Shown here: piece by piece, positions 46,601 to 59,466 of the stretch
How the letters are laid out: each line of letters starts with the position of its first letter
Position numbering within the stretch: the stretch's first letter is position 1
Notes under the pieces: model-generated
Databases searched by the model: none
The model's input: only the letters and a program-made list of their open reading frames with translations
Told to the model about the DNA's origin: nothing
Assembly (NCBI RefSeq): GCF_949628215.1
Contig: NC_134280.1
Coordinates: forward strand, 13,713,795 to 13,777,794
Reading direction: 5' to 3'
Origin: Phalacrocorax aristotelis
Lineage: Eukaryota > Chordata > Aves > Suliformes > Phalacrocoracidae
DNA length: 64,000 bases
Program-made: the position numbers and the translations under genes

Positions 46601-48307
46601 CTGTTACAAAATTAAGGCACGTGAAAGGTGGTGTGAGGGTGGCTCACTGACTTTTTCATCTATGGAAAGGAGGTTTCTCATGATATAGTAGTGAAGTCAT
46701 CTAGGTCATGTGGGTCTCATGGGTTCCACAGTCCTTTAGGTAATATAAAGGAGGGAAATGAGGTGAAGGGATAGTTGATTTAGAGAGACAGGGTGAATTG
46801 CTGGAGTACGTACTAGATACTCTGGGTACTCCAGATTTCCATGTGTTACGTGTTTTCTAACGAGAGTCCAAATTTATCACAGTTGGTTTGTAGGATTGTG
46901 TTTTATGATGATCCCAAGATTGTTGGTCCAACATCAATGTAATTCTGTTGGACTAGAGACGAAGGGGTGGCTGGGGTGGTCCTGCTGTTTTCATGCTCCC
47001 CATTGAAAGGGGCTCATTTGGTGCAGCGGCAGCCCTCAGACACTACTGAGCAAAGGCTGTGCTTTGGGTGTGAGAGGCATACTGAAAAAGCGCGGGGAGC
47101 TGTGTAAGTGGCTGTGTCTCAAAGAACTAGTTGTGGTGCAGACCAGGTAATGCTGGCAGTTCAAAAAGGGGAAGCCCTCTGGGGAATCTGAGCAGGTGTG
47201 CATGAGCCAGGAGCTTGGAGGAGAAAGGAGCTGCTTGCTGATCAGAGGAAAGATGGGGCTGCAGGGAAGGATGAGGGTGGGATAGACTCTGATTTCCCTG
47301 TGGGGAGATGTCCAGTGGTGACTCTCATGTGGCAGTCTGAGAGGAACAGAGCAGGAGGACAGGTTCTGGTGTATCTTTTTTTTTTAATTGGGGTGAGGTA
47401 AGCACAGGCAAAGAAAAGAGGCTGAGAGGCAGGGCTTTGAGATGGTGTTCATCAGGGTGGGAGGTGAGCCAGGAAGAACTTCTGGGAGGTCAAGGAGATG
47501 ACTCGAGCCTGTTTATCTTCCTTCTGATTAGTTAATGGCTATCAGCAGTTGTAGATGACTGGCATCTTCAAGCTGAGAGGATGGAAAGGAAATGTGTTAT
47601 TGGGGGTTGCTTTCTGGGGTTCAGAAAGGCACTTGGGATACATGAGAGCAGCAGTTCTGATAAGTGAATGTATGCTAGAAAACAGCTCTGCAACCAAACT
47701 TGGCTGAGCAGCAGCTAAAACAAAAATGCTCTGAAAGCTGCCTTTTTTAATCAGGAAAGGTGTGGTAGGGTTGGGACATCTGGTAATTAATTAGCAGCCA
47801 GATCCTGCTGCCATTAAAGTGAGACAAACTCAAATTGACACAATGTGCTGCTTAAAGCATGCCCATATGCAGGCTCTCTGGAGATGGGACGTAATTTTGG
47901 ATGATCAGCACAGCTAATGTGGGAAAGATCGGTCTTTTTTTTTTTTTTCAGTTTTAACTCTTGAAATGTTTGTAAAAACATCCATGCCTGTGTTACTTGT
48001 GTGCATGTTACTAAGGATTAATTTACATTTTAATTTTGTTTCTTACGGAAGTCTTTTTCTGGGAGACATTCATTGGAGGCTACCCTTTAATAATAGATAA
48101 TCGGGGCAGGGGGGAACTAATCTTGTTTACTGTTTTGTTACAGAAGTCAGTGTGTGACTGAAACTTATTGTTTTCCCGCTCCCCCTATTTGCAGCTCTGA
48201 ACCTGTATTTCCTTGTGATAGTTTTAGGGCTTTAAAGTAAAAACACATTGGTTCGCTTAATATGGTAGTTTCTATAGTCAATCACACGTGAATTTGTATC
48301 ACTTTGG

Positions 48308-48331
48308 TTTCTGTGCCAGTTTCTGTGCCAG
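48308..48331. repeat. Perfect 12-bp tandem duplication
   Basis: TTTCTGTGCCAG occurs twice head to tail, with a decayed third copy starting at 48332. Confidence 0.85.
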
Positions 48332-49397
48332 TTACTGTGACATTGTGAGAATGTGGCATCTTTGAAAGATGCTGTTTTGTATAAAGCTTTTACAAAATAA
48401 AGATGGGGGAAAAAAAATCTTGGGCTATTACTGTTTTTTGTACTGCTGCAGGAATTGATATGAGAGCAACCCAAGCCCTCTCTAGTTGTTTGCAGTCTGG
48501 CTGGAGTTCACCAGTTTCTCACCTGTGGTCTCTGGGCCATGTGGAGCTTGGATTATCATTTAGGGAAGTGAGGCTGTTGCCTGTGGGCTTATGTTTAATC
48601 TCTAGACATCCACATCCTTATTAGAAAGTATGTAGGTGCCTGTACGTTTCAGAAGTTTGAAACTATTGCGTGTGAATCCTAGGGTGGGAGGGTCCTTCTT
48701 CTGGCAGATGAGAAAAATGCATATGTCTTTTTGCATTTTACTGTGGTGTATGCAATGCTTGTATCTGTAACAAAAAATAGTTGGTCAGAATTCTTAGTTC
48801 TGATCTTTTATATGAAGATCTTATTTAAGATGAAGTCCTAATGCTGTTCCAGAAGAAACACTTTATTCACAGAAAATAATTGGTTTCATTGCAGGAGTTG
48901 GTGGTTGGGATTTCATGAACTGTATTACACAGGATATTGGATTTACTGACCTAACGAGCCCCTTCTGCCTTCAAAAAGCTGTTATTGGTGCAAATAACGT
49001 AGGGTAAAGAGAACATGGTCTTTGCTGGCTGTGTTGTTTAAAATAATGTAGCCTGATGGCAGACAACGCTGTTTCCAATGAGTTTTTTCTTCTTGTCCTT
49101 GCTGTTTCCTTTGCCCTTCCCAGATCAGTGGTGTGAGAAGGATGTTCCTTCTGCTTCTAGGCAATGCTTGTTTTGACATCCTGTGTTCTGCTCTTGGTTA
49201 TTTTGGTTAGAGGAAATTTAGAATCTCATTTGACTTGAATAAAATAATTATAGGTATAAATGTCTGAGGAGAGTACCTGACTGATTACTATTACAAACTG
49301 GATTGTGATTGGGAATTAAGGCTTCAGTCACGAAGGGGTGGCCTTGTACAGAATGTTACTTGCATGGGTTGATGCTGGAGGGGGGCTTGTGTCATCA

Positions 49398-49471
49398 TAT
49401 TTGAAAGGATTTGGTGGTTGGACTCGATGATCTTAGAGGTCTTTTCCAACCTTAATAATTCTATTCTATGT
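49398..49471 (+). mobile_element. CR1 3'-terminal fragment
   Basis: This is a classic CR1 tail in the plus orientation: GGTTGGACTCGATGATCTTA, then GAGGTCTTTTCCAACC, and the terminal ATTCTATTCTATG repeats. It is a severely 5'-truncated copy of about 75 bp. Confidence 0.92.
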
Positions 49472-51217
49472 AGCAAATAGAAGAGCTTAGAATGAGGTGT
49501 TTGGAAAAGCCCATCAGCAGATACTTGGTTGTCCCAGGACCTGCAGTAGGGTCCAGAATCTTGTAGCACCTTGAGGTGCGTCCTGCTCCTTTGAATTGAG
49601 GGTTGAGGCGTGTCAGGGAGGGAGATAGGGATTGAACCCGGGTAAGGCTGAGAGTAGTCCTTTGCCACAAGATCATCTCCCCTTTCTTGCTGACAGGTTC
49701 ATCATGTGTGGATGACACACTTAAGCTGTGTATGGATATTGTTGTCTCTGCCTGTCTGTTTTGAATCTGCTGTTCAGTGCTCATTTTGAGAACAGTTGCA
49801 TACCTGTGAGTTGGATCTTATTTTTTTCCCTTTTATCTGGCATCAAAAGATTAAAAGGAAACTTGAAAAGAAGCATATGCTCTTCATTTGACTTGCACAG
49901 CTGATTTTCTCCTTAATGTAGTGAGCTCCAACTTTCTGCTGAAAGTAAGCTTGTGCACATGTACCAGGAGTCTCAAAGGGGGAGTCAGGGGGAGATAAAT
50001 GTTCTGTTCCAGGGGAGCTGTAGATTTCCTATTTTTTTGATGCTCTTTTATTGGTAATGAGTGATAAGTGATCTGTTGCATTATGGACAGTTGAGCCTCA
50101 CATGTTGGTCCTTATGTAGTTTTTTAGGCCTGGTGGGTCTTGGTCTGCGGTGATGGCCCATCCCTTGTGTTGTGCCTTCTTTCAGTAGGGGCAGTATTTG
50201 TCTAGAATATTTGGCTTGGAGCATTAATGGACTCCGTCAATGCAGATAATGCTATTTGATGCCTGATGTCTAAAGCCTTTGCTAGAACTAATCCATGTAT
50301 AAAACTTCTTGGAAGTCCTGCTTGTTAGGAGGAACACCCTGCTTCTCCCCTGATCCTGCAAGATATGATTTAGAAATATTTAATGCCTGTTGTTCCCTAT
50401 GTATATTGTAAATAGTTGGTTTGTACATTCACTGCTCTTCTGATTGGCATAGTTAGTGATACATAGATCCTGAGTCTTTCATGCTAGATCAAAAGAAAAT
50501 AAAATTATTTTGGAAGGATGAGATTAATACAATTTTTAAAATTCTGTAGCACTTTTCATTCAAAAGGATCAGGAATTACTTTTTCAGACCAACAAAATGG
50601 CTAAACCCATCACTGAAGCATGCTGCTTTTATCTGCTTGAACAATAAACTTGGCACAAATGTGTTGCTTTCTGTCAAGGGAATTGGATCGCTTTAAATAT
50701 TAATGCTATGTTCTTTAGTCACCAGGCATTAAGGCAGAGGTATTTAGTTCCTAGTAGCAAGGCAAATTTGGCAGGGAAATTTAGGCAATGGGCTAGTGAC
50801 TTTTAGTACTCTTTGGCCTCTGAACTTAGACACTGGGCTGCCAGTGAAATGCAGAGCAGGTCTGAAGCTCAGCTCACACCATATCGAACAGGGCTTCCGA
50901 AAGAGGAGTGGGAGAATGGCTTTCCTCCCTGACAGCTCTTACCTCGGGGCTGTCCTGAGGGTAGGCCCTGCTGTACCATACGCACTGCTGAGCCCTACTG
51001 ACCTGCATCCCTGTTTGTTGTGCTGGTCCTGATGGCTGTGTGTTCCTGTGGCAGGCAGGTGCCACAAGCCTGTGGGAGCTAGGTTTCTGCGTGGTGTCCT
51101 TTCTCCCTTTTACAAGCAGCAACTTGTTCTGATTCTTCCTGGTAGCCAGAACAGTCCTTTACTCTCGGACACTATGTTCTCCAAAGTGTGTTAGTAGAAG
51201 GTCTCTCCTCTAATTTG
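49472..51217 (+). other. CLASP1: CLASP1 intron 2 segment
   Basis: No gene or repeat was recognised. A GGGTTCAATCCC-like word on the minus strand near 49630 is not part of a foldable tRNA. Confidence 0.65.
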
Positions 51218-51358
51218 AAACAAACAAACAAAAAACCACACCACCACACCATCCCCCCCAAAAAACCACAACAACAACAAAACCCAAACAAAAAAAAAAC
51301 CACACCAAAAACCCAAAACCGACCACGCAAAAAACCCAACCCAACCCAAAACCCCCAA
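51218..51358. repeat. Long A/C-only tract with minus-strand G-quadruplex motif
   Basis: About 140 bp consist almost entirely of A and C (CAAACAAACAAA, CCACACCACCACACC and CCCAACCCAACCC-type words). Its right end carries CCC runs at 51335, 51340, 51345 and a C5 at 51352, which on the minus strand is a canonical four-run G-quadruplex pattern with loops of 2 to 4 bases. Confidence 0.85.
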
Positions 51359-54300
51359 GGCTAGGCAGGTAGGCAGGACTTAAGACTATGCCTCTCTCCT
51401 GCTTCCTTTGACTTTATAAGTTTTCTTTCCAACTCAATATTTCCGGAGCTACAGAGATTAGGCCTTGTGGGACTTGGATGGGAAGTGATGTGAGGTTCTT
51501 GCAGTGTACCCTGGCTCCCTTCTGCCCTCTGAATGGAAAAGAAACTGCCCAGAAGATGTAAGTATTTGCCAAAACAGTAGTGGACAGGTTCTTTCTCACA
51601 GTCTACTTCTTTATGTGGAGAAGTTCTTTCTTCTCCTGTTTGCTTTGCTAGTGGTTGCATTAGGTAGCTTGGCTCCTGGGGCACATTGCTGTTGCTCTGC
51701 CTGCAGTCTCTGCCCACCACAGCTCTGGCAGGCCAAAGCTTTCGCTTATCAGGCTGGTTTGGAGCTTCCTTGGTGTGCTGTGATGTGACTGAGCACAAAA
51801 GCCTGGTGTGCAGTGTTGTCACCTCCATTTGGAGGGAGAGGTATGGAACCAGTGTTAGCAAAACGCTTGTACCAGACACGGTTGTAGGGAGGCCTCCTCT
51901 GTCTGCATGACTGAAGTAGGCTGGCAGGTAAGGTGACTCTGTAGTGGAGAGGAAATCACTGGTTATTTTTCACACTCTTCACTTTCTGCCTTATGCTTCT
52001 ATGAAGCTGTAAATCATTCCCAAAAGAATGGAAGCAGCTCCACAAATTCCTGTTTAGAAGGATTCCTTACTGTGGGAGAGAGGCTGGGTAGGTTGCTTGC
52101 TAGCCTTGTCCCTTCAGATATAAGAATATGATGAAACTATTGCAGGTGGGTTTTGTGTGTGCCTGAAGATTACAAGTTAGAAGCCATCTGTCTGGGTTGC
52201 TGAAGTGTGAACAACTGAGTGGGAACTGGGTTTCTGCTGGTGTAAAATTTTGCTGGGAAACCAGGTGCCTTTGCAGGGATTAGCTCCAGGGGAAAAGGTG
52301 TTTCCTCTCTTGCTTGTATACGCAGTTGCTGTAGCTAATGCCACATGCAGATGCTTCTCATTCCAGGTTAATGATGCCTTGTTCCCCCAGGTCTCGAGGA
52401 GGCTGTTTAAAGAAGGGAGAAGTGTACTGGCAGCATTCAGTTGCTGGATCTAGTCTGTTTGCCCAGTTCCTAAAACTACCAGAGTGAATTCACTCAGCAG
52501 CCACAGGAAGGGCTTAGTTGCTGTGGAGCTGGAGGCCTTAGCAGCAGTTAATTGTAATTATGCCTCCAGTATTTTGGGCTCTTGGGAAATGACTAGAGGG
52601 CAGAGCCTTGCTGTTTCTCCCTTCCCAAACATATTGCATAGTCTAGGTTTGAAAGAAGAAAACTTCTCTTGCATATCCATGTTAGCCAACTAGTATTGCT
52701 CCCAGTCTGGCCTATGAAGGAGCTGTGTGGATTTTATTTCATGTGAGTAAGAGGAGGGTGACAGTGAAGAGTAGTTAATACTGAAGAGCCTGCCATTGGC
52801 TCTTCGCTTCCAGCAAACCCTTCTCCCTCCTTTGGTTGCTGAGGCTGTAAAACAGGTGGTAATGGCAAAATTCATGTTTGCAAACCACAGGTACGCACCA
52901 CAACCAAGCTTTTCTGTGCAGGTAGTCAGAGTAGCAGTCCAGTGTACTTACAGGGTGGCTCGTGAGATGAAGTTTTAGGTAGCTTGTGGATGCCAGCAGA
53001 CTTGTTTCAATTGTTTCTGTCCTGCTTGCAGTGTTTGCAGGCAAAAAGGAGCTGCAGCCCCTGCATGTAGGAGATTGTGCTCTGTGTTAAAGGAAGCATG
53101 AGGAGACACAGTTCCAGCAGCAGGGCAGAGTGGCCCGCTTGGAAGCTTCTTGCCCATATTGTTCATCTGTGTTCAGGGGAAAGCTCTGGAGAAAATCTGT
53201 TGGAGCATTCAGAGACTGCATATGACTTTTTAGGAAACCTTAACCATGAGCTAGACTGTACTTTTTCCTTGTGGCTTTAAAATTAATAGGCATTGCAATA
53301 ATGTGATATGAGTACTACATGTTAATGTGTATGACTAACCTGTGGTAAGTAATGTGTTTTGGTGGTCTCTGCCTTTATGGTATTCAGGCTATCCATAGAA
53401 GAAAAAAAGTCTCCAGAGATGAGGTCTTAAAGTTTTCTTTCCAGGTAACTTGGGCTGTTTAATACCATCAGTTGTATGAGGACCAGTGAGTCTGCAAGGC
53501 CTGGGAGCACAGGTTGTGAACCTCACAGCTTGAGTCAGCAGAGATACAAGGCTTGTGCTTCCTGCAGGAGCTGTGCTGTTACAGACTCAGGTTCAGGTGG
53601 CAGCTCTGCAACTGCCTGGCAGTATACAGTGTCCAAGTGTATAATGTCTTTCCCTCCTCCTGAGTGTCTTCTCTGTTCTTCTCGGAAAATATTGTGCTTA
53701 TTAAATGGAGGATACTGGCTATATAAGCCCGCTGTAGTGATCTGAAACTGGAGGCTGATGTCAGGACCTGTGTAGTTGTGGAATGATGTCTAACTTAAGG
53801 TCAGCTTGTTTTTTGCCCCCTCCAGAGCCAGCAGCCAAGGATGATGTGTGAATGCTTCTTAGCATAGACCTCACCTTGGGGTTTCATTCAATGGAGGATC
53901 TTAACTACATAGAGGGAAGACACTTTCCATATTGGAAAGTTTGGGAAATTGTGCAAATTCCTTTTTTTGGCACACTTTTGTACAATTTAATTTGAACTTG
54001 TCCCTAATGAGCTAAACCACTACAAACCTAAAGTGAATTTTATATTGATTTGAGTTGCCTGGGGACTTTTTTACAAGGTTTAGTTCACTTAGTGTTGCAT
54101 AAGTGGGTTTGATTCAATTGAGAAAGGGCTAATCTGTGTGCTATTCTGGCTTAGTAGCAGGTCTTGCTGTGGCAAAGCAGCATAACTGAGACAGTGAGAT
54201 GGAAACCAGGGCAGAGCATGCTGAATATGGTAACCTTGATTCCCTTTCATGTAGTGTCCAGCATGTGCAGTCTGTGAAGTCAGATGTATGGGTGATTAGA

Positions 54301-54924
54301 AAGCTGTTCTCAATAGCCAAAGGTTTATTAAGACCTATTGTTTGCTCTTGAATAATGAATGTCACGAGTATGAGTTTTATTGGGTCTTGGAGAAGCTCAG
54401 CATGATAGAATCCAAATGCCTCCTTGCATCTTGCTTGCAGCAAGGAAGAAGCTTTTTTCATGTTCTCTGTGAGCAAGCGCTTCCCTAGTTTTTTCTTCCA
54501 ATGAGTCTCATGATGTGCATGCTTCATACTTCTCAAAGCTGTGCCCAAACTAGAAAATTCTCTTTGTGTTTAAGTTGGTTGTTGGTGTAGAGTTAAGGAT
54601 CCTGCAGGGAAAGAAAGGATGGATATGGTTTGGGTTTCAGATGCAGGAGAGGAAGTCTAGGGTTTACCTTAGCCTTTATATACTTCGTGGTTGTACATTA
54701 ATCTTGAGCTAAGCCAGTGTTGGAAAGTTTTGTTAACCAGGGTGTCAGCCTTACCCTGGGGAGTAGCTTCTATTTGCCAGTGTAATTTATGTCTACAGTG
54801 GATTGCTAATAAGAGTCTATTGTCAGTTTGCCTTCTATTGTTCACAAAGGATGTTTACCATAACTTGTTTTGCTGATGCTGTATTTCTAATGGCAAGGAG
54901 GAAATTTTGAGGCTTTGTGGGTAT
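51359..54924 (+). other. CLASP1: CLASP1 intron 2 segment
   Basis: No recognised feature is present. A 172-codon minus-strand frame (51361-51879) abuts the A/C tract but has no known motif. Other frames are short. Confidence 0.65.
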
Positions 54925-55200
54925 TGTAATATAAGGGACTTCAGGAAACAGTCAAATCCAGTTTCTTGTTCACAGAAGGCAATCAAATGTACCGAGATGT
55001 CTTCTGTCAGATGTTTATCCAACCTATGCTTAAAATACATCCTTTGAAGATTTCACAGCCTCCTGAATTAGTCTGTTCCAGTGCCCCTCTGTTCTTCGTG
55101 CTTAATTTCCTTTCTAGCTAATCTAAGAGGATTTCTCCTTATCCTTCTCCTAGAGGATATGAGAAAAGTTGATCACCACCCTTGTTCAAGTCCATGCTAG
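54925..55200 (-). mobile_element. Ancient CR1/L3-like LINE relic
   Basis: On the plus strand the words TTTATCCAACC, TTCACAGCCTCCTGAATTAG, CTGTTCCAGTGCCCCTCTG and TTTCTCCTTATCCTTCTCC follow the order of the reverse complement of a CR1 3' region. It is very diverged and may be shared with other vertebrates. Confidence 0.55.
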
Positions 55201-58150
55201 CAAAATCTCTTCAGTGTCGTTTCCACTACAACTATTTTTCTGTCTGCCAAATGAGGCCAGTAGTTTGTGCTTTGTTCTGCAGTGTATTGGCAGAGTTTTG
55301 TCTCTGCTAAGGCATCCTCTAATTGTTAGATCTGGTGTGATTCCACGATAAGGGCACACCACTCTTCTTTCGTCCCAGAAAGGTGATCAGTAATTGAAGG
55401 GTAGAGTACCACCACCTCACTGGTCTGTAGATAGATCTGCTGAAAAGCAGAAGCCTTGCTCATGCCTCCCTTGGACCGAGGGATGATGTGCCCTTGGAGG
55501 TGTAAGATCTTAGTTGTTTAATGAAGATCTGCTAAAGAAGTGTTTAGCCATTTTACGCTAGCTGCTCTGGTTTCCAGCTCCTGTTCTATAGCAGTGTCAT
55601 TAACAAAGAGGAGGTGGGGGGAGGTGTGGGATGAAGCTTTAAAGGCATTGTTTTGGGCAGAGATACTTTTTGTAATCTCTAGAAAGGCACAGCATGTGGC
55701 AGGGAAAAGAGCACACTGGCAGATGGGGTGAGTGCGGCTACAGTCATACCAAGGAAGACAGTGTTGTGAAGCTTTCATGCTGTGACAGACAAGTGGGTCA
55801 CAATGTTGATTTGTCACTCTGGGTAGGAACTTCTGCTGTGATCAGGAATGTGATGATATGAATTAAAGGTGTTCCTGGGGAGGGGATCAGTAGAAGATGG
55901 TATGATTGATCTGTGTGCACAGAGAATTTTGCCCTTGGAGCTCAAGTCAGTCTCCTCTGGGTCAGCTTCTTGCGTGTAGGGGCTGGAAAGCAGTGGTGGA
56001 GAAGAGAAATGGCCTTTGGGTCTCATTCTTCTGGCTGCAGCAGAAGTGTCCTGGACAAGTCTGCTGCACTGTATTTTCCCTTGGTGGTCACTGTGCTTAT
56101 AAAGTACCTTGCAGTCTTCTGAGGTACATGCCGGAAGAGACAGGTGGTATTAATGGTACTTTGGCTTTGGGTAGTGACTGTGTCCATTTAGTGGTCATAG
56201 TCTTCCCTATCCATTCCTTGCTGGAGCTACCTTTTTGGTATTCCTGGTTAGCTTTGCAGCCTGAGGAGGAGTACGCCTTGCGTGTGCACTGAGGCTGAAC
56301 TGCAGCATGCTGCTATATTGAGAGAGACCAATGAATACAGTGAGAGCTTGGAAGGAGTCAGTGATGGCTTTTAGGCCTGCATCAGAAGTTGTTCCTGACC
56401 TGCAATTATGTGAGCAGGAAACTGTTTTGACTTGTCTTCTTCTGCTTTAACTTGGTGGGGTGGGAGAGCAGCAGCATGTCTGATCAGCCCCTCTTGAGCA
56501 TGGCATGTACTGGGCTTGCTCTTTGCTTAGAGTGGTTGTAGGGGCAGCTATGTCCAGGGGGCAGGGGATGTGCAGAGGTTTGAGGCTCAAAATCCTCCAG
56601 CCACGGTCTGTCAGAGTTAATTACCACCAGGCTCTTCTGTGAGACCTTCATCATGTAACTCTGCTTTTCCTTAGACTTAACCAAAACCCAGAAAACTGAA
56701 GGAATGGGAGGCATGGTTGCGATAGGACCCTGATGGGAAGTGCAAGTATTGGGTCCTTCAGGCTTTTAGTGGGTGGGCACAGTGGTAAACGCATTCACTG
56801 CATGCTGTTTAGGCAGGACCTAATTTGTAGCAAAAATGAGCTACTGGTTATGTTGTAACGGTTTCTTTCTAGCAATTATCTTTATGTGGCCTAGGTCATG
56901 GGTTCCCCAGCCAAGAAGGCTGAATTAACATCAATTCTGATGTTGCTGTTTGCCCCCTCCCAGGCGTAGTGCGTTTTTCCCTGTGTTGTCAGCTTAAGTT
57001 GCAGGAACGGTGGGCAGAGATGGTTCAGACCTGCATCTTTTGTGTGTGGGATGAAGACCTGACCAAAGGGTTGGAAGGCAGACTTGGGAGCCTAATCCTG
57101 GCTCTGCTGCAAGTCTGTTTTGTGGTGCCTAATGTCAGCTGGCAGTGCATCATTTCTGCTCTGTAAAGTCAGAAAATTTCTTCATGTCCTTGTAGAGGCA
57201 GTGTAGGCTAGAAGGGTGCTATTTGCCTGCATGCTGCTTTACAAAGGCAAAAGGAACTATAAAATCAGTCTGGTGTTGAATAGTGTTATCCCTTCTCAAA
57301 CCTTCCTAAGAAGGGATTTCAGACTAAGCTCTGAGGAGCAGGGAGTGAGATTGCCTTCCCATGGGTATTTTGCCTGGGACCTTGTGTTTCTTGCTGGGAA
57401 CAATTGGTAAAAGGGAGGTGTTGATGCTGCCATATCCTGACTTCTAGTCCTAATTATCTAGTGATCAAGAAGAATTTTATGGAAAAATAATGCAACTGAA
57501 TTAATCTGTCTTGCAAAATAAAGTTTCCACTATCTTGGATTATTTAATGGGTCCCTTGAATAAACCATCAAAGCAGGTGTAAGGTCAGCACGTAACTGGG
57601 CAACTCTTTAAAGAGCATACAATCTACCTAGTAGACTAAAGTAGCTTTGTAGCCTGAACATCTGTTTCTGGAATTGGTTTTTCCCTACCTAATACAATTT
57701 AGGTGATCTTTAAAGTCTGAACTAAGTCATAGAAAAGTAAGAAATGTGTAATGACTGCTGATTCCCCTGTTCTGTTTCTGGGGAGAATGATGTGAGTGCA
57801 CACAGCTGGCTCCAGATTCTGTGTTTATGCTAGTCTGATGGGTTAGAATCTGGCCCATAGAAGCAAATCTGAACTCCTTACCTTTGATTAAATAGTCAAG
57901 CTATATCAAAAAACAGTGCAGGGCCTGCATATCTCTTGCAGTTCTTCTCTTTAAAGAGAAAGAGTTAATGAGGAATCTGTGCTTTGCTTCTATGTTGCTT
58001 TGTGTTTGTGGCATCTTCTTTGATGTATGAATTCGAAGATGAGGAACAGAATGTATACGTGAGCTCTCAAAATATTTCAAGTCCTTTGAAGGAGGCAGGA
58101 GAAATATCTTTAAATGGTGATGTGAGAGTATGAGTAGCTCTGCATGGATT

Positions 58151-58164
58151 CCCCCCCCCCCCCC
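58151..58164. repeat. C14 homopolymer
   Basis: Fourteen consecutive C occur in an otherwise AT-rich intron. The length is likely variable. Confidence 0.85.
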
Positions 58165-59151
58165 ATATAGATCTTAGACTGAACTTCATTTGTAAGTGGA
58201 CTGCATGCTGGAACAGTCCCAACACTGCAGGCAGATGTATATGAAGTAGCCAAATAATACTTCTTTCCAACACACAGAACTGCTAGACCTCAGTGTGACA
58301 AGTTTATGGTAGTAATAACACTCTGTATTTCCAGACGAGGACATGAAAGCTCTTGAAAAACACTAGTTTGTATTTCCAATCTTGCTAGGCCGCAGGAAAG
58401 TGCTATTAGCCTACAGGAGGAAAAATATGAAGGGCAAGGAGAGATGTAACTGTAGCTGGATCCCCTTCTAATCACTTGGCAGTCATTTTGTGGAAGATTT
58501 AGCAACTGATCTGCTTGACTTTTCTTACAATGTCTGCACTGAAGAAAAAGCAGCCACTTGATCTTTAACCTGCACCACAAGTGGTGTTATCAGGAAAGCA
58601 TGTTATGTTTCATGGTGTTATCCTTGGGCATCGCCATATTGTAACTTCTCTTTCTCTTTAGAGAAAGATGATGTTTTCTATTCTGGCATGGTTACTATCT
58701 GTGAAACTTAATCTCCTATTCTTCTGAAATAGTCTCTGTGCTGTAGACCCCAAGAGACTTGCCAGCAGCAATCCCCCCTCCTCCCTGAACAAAGTTGTTG
58801 TTGACACAGCCTGATAGATAGGGGAATAGTAATTGGAGCTTATTACTATGTGTGACTGAACTTTTTACTTTTATCAGATGATGTCAAGTTAAACAAAACC
58901 TTCTAGATAAATAACCCAAAAGCCCAATGGCATTTCTTTGCTGAAAAGAATGTACCAATTCCTGTTACGGCTGGCAATATTTGAACTTGACATATATGTG
59001 TGCTGATCTTGCTACCTGATCCATGGCACTGGTCCTTTGTACCTGCTTGAAACTCTGTTGAAGTACAACATTGTCCTGGATCAGACTGTGTAGCTGGAGT
59101 CTGAGGGCTACAGATTGTTGCCTGGCTTATACTACTGTACGTAGGGAAGGA

Positions 59152-59173
59152 TTAAAAAAAACCCAAACAACCA
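59152..59173. repeat. Short A/C-rich tract
   Basis: An eight-A run is followed by CCCAAACAACC, like the larger A/C tracts. Confidence 0.6.
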
Positions 59174-59367
59174 GTTTTGCTGTTTCACAGGCTGCCAGCA
59201 ACGTCTGGTGACACAGAACCTCATTAAATCAATCATGAATTGACAGGGCAGCTTCTAACTAGAATATATAAAACTATTTCAAGTTTTAATGAACATTTCA
59301 AGTCAAAGACAGCTGAAGGCCTATATGTTAAGAATCAAGTAAATCAAAGTGCTTTGTAGAAGTGTGA

Positions 59368-59466
59368 CCAACCTGATATAGTTTTGAGCAGTGAGGTGAG
59401 GATGATGTTGAACTAGTTGGCCTTTGGAGACCCTTTCTAACCCAATTTTATTGAGCTGTATTCTTA
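59368..59466 (+). mobile_element. Degenerate CR1 3'-end fragment
   Basis: ACCTGATATAGTT, then GATGTTGAACTAGTTGGCCT, and CCCTTTCTAACCCAA follow the order of the CR1 3' terminus, ending in a decayed ATTCTTACG-like repeat. Confidence 0.65.

Larger units (their letters stand above)
42421..49397 (+). other. CLASP1: CLASP1 intron 2, central part
   Basis: No exon was recognised. A probable CR1 3' scrap occurs at 43636-43693 and a 12-bp duplication at 48308-48331. The largest open frame (45587-46129, minus, 180 codons) has no recognisable domain and is about what chance would give in 64 kb. Confidence 0.7.
55201..59367 (+). other. CLASP1: CLASP1 intron 2 segment
   Basis: No exon was recognised. A C14 run lies at 58151-58164, and a coding-looking but unidentified minus frame lies at 56484-56714. 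An A/C tract is present at 59152-59173. Confidence 0.65.

Noticed and set aside
49600-49700. tRNA-like T-arm word (GGGTTCAATCCC) on the minus strand
   Set aside because: The T stem does not pair properly beyond three bases, and no D-arm, anticodon arm or acceptor stem can be found around it.
51361-51879. 172-codon minus-strand frame beside the A/C tract
   Set aside because: It has no recognised motif and its composition resembles translated intron; its neighbour is low-complexity DNA.
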